Part shown: piece by piece, positions 46,676-55,786 of the stretch
Layout: every line of letters begins with the position of its first letter
How positions within the stretch are numbered: the first letter of the stretch is position 1
Origin: Agathobaculum butyriciproducens
GTDB lineage: Bacteria; Bacillota; Clostridia; Oscillospirales; Butyricicoccaceae
Length of the DNA: 64,000 nt
Direction of reading: 5' to 3'
NCBI GenBank assembly: GCA_003096535.1
Contig: QEKJ01000004.1
Location: forward strand, 124,001 to 188,000
Position numbers and translations under genes: made by a program
The notes under the pieces: model-generated
Databases searched by the model: none
Seen by the model: only the letters and a program-made list of their open reading frames with translations
What the model was told of the DNA's origin: nothing

Positions 46676-47389
46676 TTACGAGGTAAGTTTTTCCAATTCT
46701 TCCTGCGTCAGTTCCCGAAATTCGCCGGGCGCGAGTGTTTTATCCAGCCAGAGACCACCCAGCCGCAGACGTTTAAGCGCCGTTACCGTGCCGCCGACTG
46801 CCGCGATCATGCGCTTGACCTGATGATATTTGCCCTCTTTAAGCGTCACACGCACGCGCAGCTCCGGTTCAGTCTCGAGGATTTCCAGCTTCGCTGGCTT
46901 GCATTCCGTGCCGTCCCGCAGGGTCATGCCCTGTTCAAAACGCAAGACTGCATCCGCTGCCAGCGCGCCGTCCACAACCGCCTCGTACTCCTTTTCGACA
47001 TGGCGATTCGGACTCATCAGCGCATGGCTGAGCGCGCCGTCGTCCGTGATGAGCAGCAATCCCTCGGTGTCCTTGTCCAGCCTTCCCACCGCAAACAGGC
47101 CGCGCCGCAGCTCGTCCGGAAACAGCTCGAGCACGGTATCATGGCGCTCATCGCGGCTTGCCGTGATAACGCCCATCGGCTTGTTGAGCATGTAGTACCG
47201 CTGTGCGCGGTAGCGCTGCACGGTGCCATCCACCGCCGTCTGTGACCGGTCGGGATCGACCTTGAACGCCGGATCCTTGTGCACAGTGCCGTCCACCGAG
47301 ACGCGTCCCGCACGAATGAGCGCCTGCACTTCCTTGCGGCTGCCGCAGTTCAGGTGGGACAGCAATTTGTCCAATCGCATCTGTGGCAT
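46676..47389 (-). CDS. RsuA/RluB-family 16S or 23S rRNA pseudouridine synthase
   Basis: The protein has 237 residues. An S4 RNA-binding domain (1-60; MRLDKLLSHLNCGSRKEV) is followed by the synthase core with AVGRLDKDTEGLLLITDDG, whose Asp is catalytic, and KEGKYHQVKRMIAAVGG. Length and the single S4 fit RsuA (16S U516) better than RluB, but this is not decisive. GGAGGGGACAAA precedes the ATG. Confidence 0.92.
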   Translation of the reverse strand: MPQMRLDKLLSHLNCGSRKEVQALIRAGRVSVDGTVHKDPAFKVDPDRSQTAVDGTVQRYRAQRYYMLNKPMGVITASRDERHDTVLELFPDELRRGLFAVGRLDKDTEGLLLITDDGALSHALMSPNRHVEKEYEAVVDGALAADAVLRFEQGMTLRDGTECKPAKLEILETEPELRVRVTLKEGKYHQVKRMIAAVGGTVTALKRLRLGGLWLDKTLAPGEFRELTQEELEKLTS

Positions 47390-47570
47390 TTTGTCCCCTC
47401 CGCCAATACATTTCTTTTATAAGGATAACACTTTTTCGCAAATTGCACAATAGCTAAATGCAAAAAAAGTGCAATCCCCCGAAAGTTACCAATAGATACC
47501 ATAAACCTATGATAACTTTTTCGTTGAATTGCACAGTTATGCAGTTTCCGGAAGTCATTGCCCGCCGCTG

Positions 47571-48059
47571 TCAGGTCTGCGGCATATCCAGCAGGCCATG
47601 CACAAATCCATCCGTCTGTGCGGATGTGATATCCGCTGCGATCAGGCGGTTTCTGCGCACCAAAAGGTTGGCGGTCACGCCCTGCTCTCCGGTAGGATAG
47701 GCGGTCAGCGCGTAGGTGTACAGCATAGCGCGCTTGCCCTGATACGGCGTAAGATCCAGTCCCTGCGCCTGCTGGATAGCGTTGTACTGCTCATATACCT
47801 CGTCGAAGGTGTCGGGTATCTGCACCTCCTGTGTGCCGACCGGTTCACTCTCCACCGACCATCCGCATGCGGTCAGCAGCGCTACTCTGTCCTCGTTGGT
47901 TTTCAGCTTTGCACTGAGCGCTGCACCTTCAGCGCTGACCGCGGTATCCGCCTCTGCCGTTTTCGGCAGCAGCGCTGCCGCGCCGACCAGCACCAGCCCG
48001 ACCGCCAGCACACCCACTACGATTTTCCTCACCGACACCTTTGCCGCAAAAACGATCAT
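47571..48059 (-). CDS. DUF4830-type membrane-anchored protein
   Basis: The protein has 162 residues with one N-terminal membrane helix (about 11-31) and an extracytoplasmic domain with LTACGWSVESEP, VQIPDTFDEVYEQYN and DLTPYQGKRAMLYTY, the pattern of DUF4830, known from Clostridia but without a function. GGAGGGACAATGCC precedes the start. It may be read with the following rsuA gene, across a 181-base gap. Confidence 0.8.
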   Translation of the reverse strand: MIVFAAKVSVRKIVVGVLAVGLVLVGAAALLPKTAEADTAVSAEGAALSAKLKTNEDRVALLTACGWSVESEPVGTQEVQIPDTFDEVYEQYNAIQQAQGLDLTPYQGKRAMLYTYALTAYPTGEQGVTANLLVRRNRLIAADITSAQTDGFVHGLLDMPQT

Positions 48060-48104
48060 GGCATTGTCCCTCCTGCTTTTGCTTCATTCTATGCGTACAG
48101 AAGG

Positions 48105-48140
48105 CAAAAAAGAACGCCTCCGAGTATTTCTCGGAAGCGC
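48105..48140 (-). terminator. terminator of corA
   Basis: On the minus strand GCTTCCGAG/CTCGGAGGC is followed by TTCTTTTTT, nine bases after the corA stop. Confidence 0.85.
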
Positions 48141-48148
48141 AGCTTGTA

Positions 48149-49090
48149 TCAGTCCAGATTTTTCTTCTTCAGCATCCACCATGCAAAGAAGCAGCCGACC
48201 ACTGTAATGGCCAGCGGCATCCACCAGACCCAGTCGCCCGGTATCCGTCCTTCACCGATATTCATACCGAAGAAGCCGAACACAATATTCGGAATCGTCA
48301 TGATGATGGTCAGGATGGTCAAAACCTTCATGATGATATTCAGATTGTTGGAAACGACGGAAGCATAAGCATCCATCGTGCCCGCCATAATGTTGGAATA
48401 GATATTCGCCATCTCGATGGCCTGACGGACCTCGATCAGCGCGTCCTCCAGAATGTCGCGATCGTCCTCGTACAGCTTGAGCACGCGGCCGCGCAGCACC
48501 TTTTCCATCGTAACCTCGTTGCCCTTGAGGGACGAGGAGAAGTAAACCAGCGATTTACTCAGTCCGAGCAGCTGGATGAGCTCCTCATTTTTGAGGGAGT
48601 CGTACAGGCGCTTCTCGATGCGGGTAAAGTCGCGCTCGATCATACGCAGGTTTTTCAGGAACCGGCCCGCGATGCGGAGCAGAATCTGGAACACAAAGCG
48701 CGTCTTGAGTGAGGTATGCACGCCCTTTACCGCGCCTTCCGCGATGGAGCGCAGGATGATGCTGTCCTCCAGACAAACCGTGATGACCGCATTCTGCGCC
48801 ACGACAATACCCATAGGAATGGTGGTAAACATCTGTCCGCCGTCCTCGACCGAACTTTTCTCCACCATCGGGATATCGACGATCATGAGAAGCTGCTCGT
48901 CCTCGGTATCGACACGCGAGCTTTCCTCCGGGTCGAGCGCCGCGCGAACAAACTCTTCCTCAACCTGAGCCGCCTGCGCGATCTGCTCCAGCTCGTCCGA
49001 GCTGGGATGCACCATGTTGACCCAGCAGCCCTCGGTGAACTCGCTCACTTCTGTGATGCGGCCGTCCACCGTTTTGAAAAATTCAACCAT
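48149..49090 (-). CDS. corA: CorA-family magnesium/divalent metal channel
   Basis: The protein has 313 residues from the ATG at 49090 (MVEFFKTVDG). A cytoplasmic alpha/beta funnel (1-240) with long helices precedes two C-terminal membrane helices (about 252-275 and 285-306) joined by the pore signature FGMNIGEG. GMN is intact and is followed by an Ile-Gly-Glu loop. It admits Mg2+ or Co2+. It lies downstream of ftsZ behind a terminator. Confidence 0.93.
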   Translation of the reverse strand: MVEFFKTVDGRITEVSEFTEGCWVNMVHPSSDELEQIAQAAQVEEEFVRAALDPEESSRVDTEDEQLLMIVDIPMVEKSSVEDGGQMFTTIPMGIVVAQNAVITVCLEDSIILRSIAEGAVKGVHTSLKTRFVFQILLRIAGRFLKNLRMIERDFTRIEKRLYDSLKNEELIQLLGLSKSLVYFSSSLKGNEVTMEKVLRGRVLKLYEDDRDILEDALIEVRQAIEMANIYSNIMAGTMDAYASVVSNNLNIIMKVLTILTIIMTIPNIVFGFFGMNIGEGRIPGDWVWWMPLAITVVGCFFAWWMLKKKNLD

Positions 49091-49230
49091 ATTATACCGC
49101 CTTTCAGCAGCGGCACTCCTCGAAAATGCCACCGCGAGTAATATTCATCTGTCTACTTCCAGGGTCCGTACTCACGGTGATCACTCTCCTTTAATATGGA
49201 TTTCATTTAAAATTAACCTTCCCATACCTG

Positions 49231-49260
49231 ACAAAACAGCCCTGTTACGGGCTGTTTTGA
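49231..49260 (-). terminator. terminator of ftsZ and the dcw cluster
   Basis: CAAAACAGCCC/GGGCTGTTTTG with a 6-base loop, 17 bases after the ftsZ stop read leftward. Confidence 0.85.
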
Positions 49261-49276
49261 ATAGCTATCGGTTAGA

Positions 49277-50431
49277 TTATCGGTTGTCCTTATCGAAGAT
49301 GCGCATCAGAACATCAAATGCAGCATCGTCAGAGCCAACATCGGACGACGGCTTGGAAGCGGATGCGCGAGCCGGCTTCTTGTCAGCCGCTGCGGTAGCA
49401 GCCTCGGTGAACAGGCCGGTAGAGCCGGAATCCTTGTCCTTATTGCCGTCCATGCTCATTTTTGCGGAGTTCGGAACATTGTCGAAACCGGTTGCGATTA
49501 CAACAACGCGGATCTCGTCGTCCATGTTCTCGTCGATGAATGCACCGAAGATGATGTGTGCATCCGGATGAGCCGCCTGCTGAACCATGGTAGCCGCAGT
49601 CTCAACTTCATCGAGGCCGATATCGTCAGAGCCGATAACGGAAACGATAACGCCGTGAGCCATGTCGATGGAGGTCTCGAGCAGCGGGCTGGAAATTGCC
49701 TCGCGTGCAGCCTCTGCAGCCTTGTCCTTGCCTGCAGCGGAGCCGGTGCCGATGTGAGCGAAGCCTGCGTCCTTCATGACGGAGGTAACGTCCGCGAAGT
49801 CCAGGTTGATGAAGCCCGGAACGGTGATCAGCTCGGAAATATTCTTAACTGCCTGACGCAGAACGCCGTCAGCGATCTCGAATGCGTTCTTGAAGGTGAT
49901 CTTCTGCTCGGATACATACTTCAGACGCTCGTTCGGGATGATAACGAGGGAGTCTACGTTCTTGTTCAGCTCTTCGATGCCGCTCAGCGCCTGCTCGAGA
50001 CGCTTCTTGCCCTCGAATGCGAACGGACGGGTAACAACGCCGACCGTCAGGATGCCCAGCTCACGAGCGATCTGTGCAACAACCGGAGCTGCGCCGGTGC
50101 CGGTGCCGCCGCCCATGCCGGCGGTGATAAATACCATATTGGTGTTAGCGAGAGCCGCTGCGATCTGATCCTTGCTCTCCTCAGCAGCCTTGCGGCCGAT
50201 CTCCGGATTTGCGCCTGCGCCCTGACCCTTGGTCAGCTTCTCGCCGATCTGGATCTTCGTGGTGGCCTGCGAATAATTCAGAGCCTGCATATCCGTGTTG
50301 ATGGAAACGAACTCAACACCCTGTACACCGTTCTCGACCATGCGGTTTACAGCGTTGCCGCCGCCGCCGCCGACACCGATGACCTTAATGTTTACTACGT
50401 TATCCAAGCCCTGTTCAAACTCAAAACCCAT
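49277..50431 (-). CDS. ftsZ: cell division GTPase FtsZ
   Basis: The protein has 384 residues from the ATG at 50431, where GGAGGACAACA gives a strong site. The tubulin fold has [12 protein letters not shown], the GTP loop [12 protein letters not shown] and NIDFADV-like [12 protein letters not shown] (T7 loop). A disordered linker (about 320-365) leads to the C-terminal tail [15 protein letters not shown], which only loosely resembles the usual D-I/V-P-x-F-L-R peptide. It polymerises into the division ring. It is last in the dcw order. Confidence 0.97.
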   Translation of the reverse strand: MGFEFEQGLDNVVNIKVIGVGGGGGNAVNRMVENGVQGVEFVSINTDMQALNYSQATTKIQIGEKLTKGQGAGANPEIGRKAAEESKDQIAAALANTNMVFITAGMGGGTGTGAAPVVAQIARELGILTVGVVTRPFAFEGKKRLEQALSGIEELNKNVDSLVIIPNERLKYVSEQKITFKNAFEIADGVLRQAVKNISELITVPGFINLDFADVTSVMKDAGFAHIGTGSAAGKDKAAEAAREAISSPLLETSIDMAHGVIVSVIGSDDIGLDEVETAATMVQQAAHPDAHIIFGAFIDENMDDEIRVVVIATGFDNVPNSAKMSMDGNKDKDSGSTGLFTEAATAAADKKPARASASKPSSDVGSDDAAFDVLMRIFDKDNR

Positions 50432-50580
50432 TGTCGTTGTCCTCCGTTTTATGATAAAGAATCGTTCTTTGATTATCAATTACCGCGTTTGAGGGCACTT
50501 CGCCCCTATTGTTTTAATTTTACCTCGATTTATTCTATTTTGCAACAGGAATTAGCGAATTCCTCAAAAAAAACTTAATC

Positions 50581-50625
50581 TTTTCCGTGTCTTTCCCGCA
50601 AACCGGCGGGCGATACGGAAAAAGG
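50581..50625 (-). terminator. hairpin between ftsQ and ftsZ
   Basis: TTTTTCCGT..CCCGC/GCGGG..ACGGAAAA forms a two-tier stem on the minus strand, followed within about 10 bases by a T8 run (50565-50575). It may limit read-through from ftsQ to ftsZ. Confidence 0.6.
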
Positions 50626-50688
50626 CTGTATTTTTTCGCGTTTTTCCCTGTGTTTTCGGTTATTTTCGCCAGTAGAAGCAGAAAAAAC

Positions 50689-51792
50689 TCAGCCTTCGCC
50701 ATCGTAGCTGTCGTCATAATAGCTGTCATCGTAATACGATTCGTCGTACGAATCATCGTAGCTGCTGTCATCGTAGGATTCGTCATAGGACGAATCGTCC
50801 GAGTAATCCGAATCATCGGAATAATCCGAGTTATCCGAACTGTCCGAGCTGTCGCTGCTCGAATCGGTCGAGTCATCGCCGTTCGTATTGTCAGTCGTAC
50901 CGACTTCGCCGTCCGGATTGTCGGTCGTACCGACTTCACCGTCCGGATTGGTGTACGCCGGCGAGGTCACCGGATTGTCACCTGCCTGATCGGTACCGGA
51001 GCGTGCTACATCCTCCGCCGTCTCCGGCACAAAGTGCAGACGGTTCTGTGCATCCCAGTACAGCCGCCCGATATCCGATGCCGAAAGGCGATCGCTGATA
51101 ACGGTCTGTGCAAACCGAAGACGGTACGTCAGATCGTCCAGTGAGCCTGCGCGGATGTCGAACCGCTTGTCATAGCCGATGCGCACATCGGTCAGGTCGT
51201 TCAGATTGAGGAAGCTCATCTTTTCGAGCAGCCCGGCGGCATCCATGTTCTCCAGCACGTTCAGCATAGCGTCAACGTGTGCATCCGTGCCGGTAGCAAG
51301 GAAATCCCCAATCTGCGCATTCAGCGTAACGCCGAGCACGATCGGCAGACCGCCGTCCGCGGCGTTGTTCTCGAGCACCTTGCCGCCCGCACTGATATAA
51401 GTGAACGTGTTATCCTCATTCCTCACGGCAGCCGCCGCTGAGCACTCGGTGACAGTCAGCACCAGTCCATCCGGCAGCTTGCGGCGCAGCTGTGCGCTTT
51501 CCAGATACGGGAAGCTGTGCATCAGATCGGACAATACGCGGTTTTTGTTCCACAGATAGAGATTATCGCCCTTTTGAACATCCATACCGGCGATCAGCTC
51601 CTCCGAGCCGTACTGCTCGGCACCTTCCACCGAAATGGTCTTAACTCTGAAGAACACGGTCATCGCCACCACGGCAGCCGCCAGCACAATGCCGGTCAGC
51701 AGCACGCGTCCCAGCACACGAAAGATTTTCCTGCCGCGGCGCTGCTGCTCCATCTGGTCGGGCGTGTGCTTTTTTCGCCTTCTGCGTCTCAT
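50689..51792 (-). CDS. ftsQ: cell division protein FtsQ/DivIB with a long acidic low-complexity tail
   Basis: The protein has about 367 residues from the ATG at 51792; a GTG one codon earlier is possible. A basic cytoplasmic start (RRRRRKKH) precedes a membrane helix (about 30-50), a POTRA domain (55-125; VKTISVEGAEQYGSEELIAG, SFPYLESAQLRRKLPDG) and a beta domain (130-260). The last 100 residues are a Pro-Asp-Gly-Glu repeat followed by about 75 residues made only of Asp, Ser, Tyr, Glu and a few others. This tail is very unusual in length and composition. It scaffolds FtsL and FtsB at the septum. Confidence 0.92.
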   Translation of the reverse strand: MRRRRRKKHTPDQMEQQRRGRKIFRVLGRVLLTGIVLAAAVVAMTVFFRVKTISVEGAEQYGSEELIAGMDVQKGDNLYLWNKNRVLSDLMHSFPYLESAQLRRKLPDGLVLTVTECSAAAAVRNEDNTFTYISAGGKVLENNAADGGLPIVLGVTLNAQIGDFLATGTDAHVDAMLNVLENMDAAGLLEKMSFLNLNDLTDVRIGYDKRFDIRAGSLDDLTYRLRFAQTVISDRLSASDIGRLYWDAQNRLHFVPETAEDVARSGTDQAGDNPVTSPAYTNPDGEVGTTDNPDGEVGTTDNTNGDDSTDSSSDSSDSSDNSDYSDDSDYSDDSSYDESYDDSSYDDSYDESYYDDSYYDDSYDGEG

Positions 51793-51810
51793 CACAGCAT
51801 CCCTTCTTTG

Positions 51811-52950
51811 TTACTTCTTGCCATGGTTTTCGATTGCCCAGAGGATCTCCTGATAGATCTTCTCGCTTGCATCGTGCGCCGCCAGCTTTGTCGCGTCATG
51901 CCCCATCCGGTGCAGACGGTCGCGGTCGCTCAGCAGATCCTGAATCTCGTCGTACAGCACCTGCGGATTGGCGTCCTTCTCGAGCAGAACACGGCAGCCG
52001 CCCTCCTTTTCGAGGGCGCGCGCATTCTTCTCCTGGTGATTCTCCGCCACATACGGAGACGGCACCAGCAGTGCCGGACGGCCGAGCATGCACAGCTCAC
52101 CGAGGGTAGCCGCACCTGCGCGGCACACGATCAGGTCAGCCGCCGCCATGCGGTCTGCCATGTCGTAGATGTACTCGGTCACTTCGATGTTCGGGTGCGC
52201 GTCAAAGTCGGCGCCCTGCTCCTTCGCCATCCTGGGCAGCCACTCACGGGCCGCCGCACCGGTTGCGTGAACATGGTGATAAGGCACGCCGTTTTTGCAT
52301 TCGAGCGCCAGCTCACCCGCCATGTGCTCATTCATGTACTTTGCACCCATCGAGCCCCAGAAGGATACGACCAGCTGGTCATCATCGGTCAGGCCGAACT
52401 TCTCGCGTGCCTTTACGCGGTCCGCCGCCAGAATCTCACCGCGCACCGGCGCACCGGTCAGAATGATCTTATCTCCGCCGCCGAGCAGCTCCTTTGCCTG
52501 TTCAAAGCAAACGAGTACGCGGTCCGCGTCCTTTGCGAGCATCTGCGTTACCTTGCCGGGCAGCGCGTTGACCTCGAGCAGCACGGTCGGAATGCCGAGC
52601 TGCTGTGCCGCGCGTACCACCGCGAACGACGCATAGCCGCCGCAGCCGATCACGCAGTCCGGCTTGGCCTGCTTCAGCAGCTTTTTCGCCTTGCTGACCG
52701 CCGAGACAGCCAGCTTTGCCGCCTTCAGATTGTGCAGAATGCCCTTCGGACTCATCGAACGCGACATGCCGATGATCTCAATGGTGTCCAGCGGATATCC
52801 CTCGCGCGGGACCAGCTTATTTTCAATGCCGCGTGCCGAACCAGCAAAACGCACCGTCGTCTGCGGCTGCTTTTTTTCAAAATAGCGTGCAATGGCAAGA
52901 CCCGGTGTAACGTGACCGCCCGTGCCGCCTCCCGTAATGTACAGTTTCAA
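51811..52950 (-). CDS. murG: MurG, lipid II-forming N-acetylglucosaminyltransferase
   Basis: The protein has 379 residues. The start is TTG at 52950 (reads MKLYITGGGTGGHVTPG) with GGAGAGGGG upstream. It has the GGGTGGH donor motif near the N-terminus and CRAGAATLGELCMLGRPALLVPSP in the UDP-GlcNAc domain. It adds GlcNAc to lipid I on the inner membrane face. It lies 15 bases before ftsQ, but 561 bases of hairpin-rich spacer separate it from ftsW. Confidence 0.96.
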   Translation of the reverse strand: MKLYITGGGTGGHVTPGLAIARYFEKKQPQTTVRFAGSARGIENKLVPREGYPLDTIEIIGMSRSMSPKGILHNLKAAKLAVSAVSKAKKLLKQAKPDCVIGCGGYASFAVVRAAQQLGIPTVLLEVNALPGKVTQMLAKDADRVLVCFEQAKELLGGGDKIILTGAPVRGEILAADRVKAREKFGLTDDDQLVVSFWGSMGAKYMNEHMAGELALECKNGVPYHHVHATGAAAREWLPRMAKEQGADFDAHPNIEVTEYIYDMADRMAAADLIVCRAGAATLGELCMLGRPALLVPSPYVAENHQEKNARALEKEGGCRVLLEKDANPQVLYDEIQDLLSDRDRLHRMGHDATKLAAHDASEKIYQEILWAIENHGKK

Positions 52951-52975
52951 AACTGAGTTCCCCTCTCCTGTTTGT

Positions 52976-53336
52976 TACTTTTCAAATGCAAGGTAGGATC
53001 ACATGGTCCGGCAAATCCTGTTTACCGGATCATGTGGTACTGCCTGACAGTTTGCTGTCGCGAAACTACCGTTTCGCCGACAAGCAGGAACGGACCGCAG
53101 GCCGTTCCTAAGTCGTCCGAAAGTTCCCATACGGAAACTTTCTCCCTCCCAAAGTCAAAAAATCCTGCGCTATCCTTGCGCGGCTTCTCGGCCGCGCTGC
53201 GCCGATACATGCTCCCGCTTTTTTGGCATTTGCTATGCAAATGCTATTAAATACGCGCTATTGCGCGAAAAGAGCCAAATTGTTATTTTCTGCTTTTGAA
53301 CAAACCGAAGGCTGTTTGTATGCTGCAAACAGCCTT
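52976..53336. repeat. tandem array of short hairpins in the ftsW-murG spacer
   Basis: At least nine consecutive stem-loops fill this stretch: 53001-53035, 53046-53059, 53061-53076, 53087-53108, 53119-53142, 53178-53197, 53226-53244, 53254-53267 and 53308-53336. The GCGCGGC/GCCGCGC hairpin at 53178 and its flanks match, inverted, two units in the murE-murF spacer. No gene with a ribosome site is present. Confidence 0.7.
53163..53217 (-). repeat. dispersed hairpin unit, inverted copy
   Basis: On the minus strand it reads GGGAGCATGTATCG, then GCGCAGCGCGGC, then AAGCCGCGCAAGGATAGCG, matching 57328-57373 and partly 57407-57444. Confidence 0.75.
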
Positions 53337-53499
53337 GAGGCAACACCACACAATTAAACTGCGGCGCTTTACGGAAATTTTGCGTCCTGATGTCGTTGCA
53401 TTTTTTTGCAATACATCAAGTATTGCTGCAAAACCGCGCCTAATCAGCACGCAAAATTTACTCGCAAATCGCTCTTGTTCAATTATGTGGTATTGCCTC
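53337..53499. mobile_element. MITE-like 163-bp imperfect palindrome
   Basis: The two ends (inward from GAGGCAACACCACACAATT and, on the other strand, GAGGCAATACCACATAATTG) match over about 57 bases at roughly 75-80 percent by eye, including the inner block AAATTTTGCGT. The centre holds another hairpin (GCAATAC/GTATTGC, 53408-53426). It contains no ORF and lies 12 bases after the ftsW stop. No clear target-site duplication is visible. Confidence 0.65.
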
Positions 53500-53511
53500 C
53501 ATCGGCATAAC

Positions 53512-54780
53512 TTAATCCTGATTTCTTCCGTCAATCCGCATATACCGCGATATATTGAGCAGGATGCCCATCTCGCCGAGCTGCAGCAACAGCGCTGTGC
53601 CGCCATAGCTGAAAAACGGCAGAGCCGCACCGGTTACCGGCATGATGCCGGTGACAACGAACAGGTTCATCAGCGTCTGGATAGCCAGCTTGGCGGTGAT
53701 GCCGGTCGCCAGAAGACTGCCGAATTTATCCGGTGCATAGCGCGCCACGCGGAATCCGCGGTAAATGAGGTACGCGAACAGCAGAATGACCAGCAGAGCG
53801 CCGATCAGACCCATCTCCTCGCACCAGGTGGCAAAGATAAAGTCGTTATGCGGCTCCGGCAGGTACAGCTGCTTCTGCAGGCCGTTGCCGAGTCCGCGGC
53901 CGAGCAGACCGCCCGAGCCGATGGCGATCTGGCTCATCGAGCCTTGCAGACCTTTGTCCGCCATATCCGAAAACGGATTGAGCCAGACTTCAAAACGTGT
54001 TCGTACATGCGGAAACGCAATGTAGAACGCTGCAACCGCGCCTGCACCCAGTCCCAGAATCGGCGCAAAGTACCACAGGCGCATGCCGCCTGCCAGCAGG
54101 ATGATAACGCCGATACCACAGATGATTACCATCGCCGAGGTATGCGGCTCCAGGTACAGCAGACCGATGTACATCGCCAGCAGCAGACCGTACGGCTGCA
54201 CCATGGTCTTGACGCTGCGCACGCTCTTCGGGTCACGCGCCACCCAGTAGGAAAAGCAGATGATGACCGTCAGCTTTGCGATCTCGGACGGCTGAAAGCC
54301 GAACAGCCAGCGGCGTGCATTATTGATCGATGTGCCGATGCCCGGTATCGCAACCAGAATCAGCAGCGCGACCGATATCCACATGATGATGTTGTGAATG
54401 CCCGCGTACATGCGGTACGGAAACTTGGAAAGTGCAATCATAGCCGCAAGACCGATCGCGGCGAAAATGCCCTGACGCATGATAAAGTATGTCGCACTGC
54501 CCTTGTAGAACATCGCGTTGGTATAGCTTGCCGAGAACAGCGCGATCAGACCGGTGATCAGCAGCAGCAGCACCGAGAAGAACACACCGGTATCCCAGAT
54601 GTGCGCCTTCATGCTGCGCATGCGTCTGCGCTTCGGCTTTGCGGTGCCGGTACGGTAACGCTCCTGCGGCACCGGCTCCCGCGAAGGACGCGCCGGTTTG
54701 CCGCTCGGCGCATTCCGCGGCATGGGACGGCGCGACGCCGGCCGGTACTGCGGATTCGTCTTTCCAGTTGTCGAAGCCAT
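53512..54780 (-). CDS. ftsW: FtsW, SEDS-family peptidoglycan polymerase
   Basis: The protein has 422 residues. A basic, Pro/Arg-rich cytoplasmic tail (1-60) precedes ten membrane helices. NARRWLFGFQPSEIAKL and GLGNGLQKQLYLPEPHNDFIFA (Pro-Glu-x-His-x-Asp) are the SEDS signatures, and the C-terminal helix has GAALPFFSYGGTALL. It polymerises glycan strands with the PBP encoded upstream. CGGAGGTAACCCT precedes the start. murD, usually between mraY and ftsW, is absent. Confidence 0.96.
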   Translation of the reverse strand: MASTTGKTNPQYRPASRRPMPRNAPSGKPARPSREPVPQERYRTGTAKPKRRRMRSMKAHIWDTGVFFSVLLLLITGLIALFSASYTNAMFYKGSATYFIMRQGIFAAIGLAAMIALSKFPYRMYAGIHNIIMWISVALLILVAIPGIGTSINNARRWLFGFQPSEIAKLTVIICFSYWVARDPKSVRSVKTMVQPYGLLLAMYIGLLYLEPHTSAMVIICGIGVIILLAGGMRLWYFAPILGLGAGAVAAFYIAFPHVRTRFEVWLNPFSDMADKGLQGSMSQIAIGSGGLLGRGLGNGLQKQLYLPEPHNDFIFATWCEEMGLIGALLVILLFAYLIYRGFRVARYAPDKFGSLLATGITAKLAIQTLMNLFVVTGIMPVTGAALPFFSYGGTALLLQLGEMGILLNISRYMRIDGRNQD

Positions 54781-54802
54781 AGGGTTACCTCCGAATTACG
54801 AA

Positions 54803-55786
54803 TTAAAACAGCGGTGCGAGTGCCACATGGTATGCCAGCAGGCACAGCACAACCGTGATGCCGGTGAATACCAGCACGATTTTCTTCTCGCCCCAGCCGC
54901 ACATTTCAAAGTGGTGGTGGATCGGCGCCATCTTGAACAGGCGCTTGCCGTGGGTCGCCTTGAAGTAGGTGACCTGCAGGATAACAGACAGCGTTTCGAT
55001 GATGTAAATCAGGCCGACCAGCAGCAGGATGAGCGGCATTTCACACGCAAATGCCAGACCCGCAACCGCACCGCCGAGGAACAGCGAGCCGGTATCGCCC
55101 ATGAACACCTTAGCCGGGTTGAAGTTATAGCGCAGGAAGCCCAGCAGCGCACCCGCGAGTGCCGCCGAAAAGATCACAACGCCCATGTCTCCGCGGCGGA
55201 AGCCGACGAACACGAAGAAGATGGCAACCGGCAGCGTAACGCTTGCCGCCAGACCGTCGATGCCGTCGGTCAGATTGACGGCGTTGTCCGCGCCGACGAT
55301 AACGAACGCCGCGAACACGATATACAGCGGCCACGGCCAGCTGAACGAAATGCCTGTGAACGGAATCCACAGCTGCGGCAGACCGCTCGACCCCAGGAAC
55401 AGTACGAGGATGAACACGCCGGCAACCAGAATCTGGAGCACCAGCTTCTGCTTCGGGGTCAGACCCGCGTTTTCCTTTTTCTTGATCTTGGCGTAGTCAT
55501 CGACCAGACCGACCGCACCGTAGGCCACGGCAAGGCCGAGCACCGCCAGCGACGAGACCGAAATCTCACCCATCACGATATTGCCGATAATGACTGCCGC
55601 CGCGATACCGATAATGAACATAAAGCCGCCCATTGTCGGGATATTCTGTTTGTTCATGTGCCATTTCGGTCCGATTTCGAGAATCTTCTGACCGAATTTC
55701 ATTTTTCGCAGATAGTTGATGACCGCCGGACCGATAGCCAGCGTAATCACCAGTGCGATCGCGAAAACAAGCACAGCCTGTTTCAT
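54803..55786 (-). CDS. mraY: MraY, phospho-MurNAc-pentapeptide translocase
   Basis: The protein has 327 residues and ten membrane helices. GLVDDYAKIKKKENAGL, NLTDGIDGLA and HHHFEMCGWGE carry the catalytic Asp and His residues. It makes lipid I from UDP-MurNAc-pentapeptide. It overlaps murF by ATGA and is 22 bases before ftsW. Confidence 0.97.
   Translation of the reverse strand: MKQAVLVFAIALVITLAIGPAVINYLRKMKFGQKILEIGPKWHMNKQNIPTMGGFMFIIGIAAAVIIGNIVMGEISVSSLAVLGLAVAYGAVGLVDDYAKIKKKENAGLTPKQKLVLQILVAGVFILVLFLGSSGLPQLWIPFTGISFSWPWPLYIVFAAFVIVGADNAVNLTDGIDGLAASVTLPVAIFFVFVGFRRGDMGVVIFSAALAGALLGFLRYNFNPAKVFMGDTGSLFLGGAVAGLAFACEMPLILLLVGLIYIIETLSVILQVTYFKATHGKRLFKMAPIHHHFEMCGWGEKKIVLVFTGITVVLCLLAYHVALAPLF

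Noticed and set aside
50700-50940. Repeats in this stretch as a possible CRISPR or tandem-repeat locus
   Set aside because: They are degenerate codons for Asp/Ser/Tyr and for a PDGEVGTTDN repeat inside ftsQ, in frame, without unique spacers.
53022-53240. Minus-strand 72-codon frame in the hairpin array
   Set aside because: Its open frame runs through inverted repeats and has no ribosome site. Similar amino-acid strings in other copies follow from the DNA repeat.
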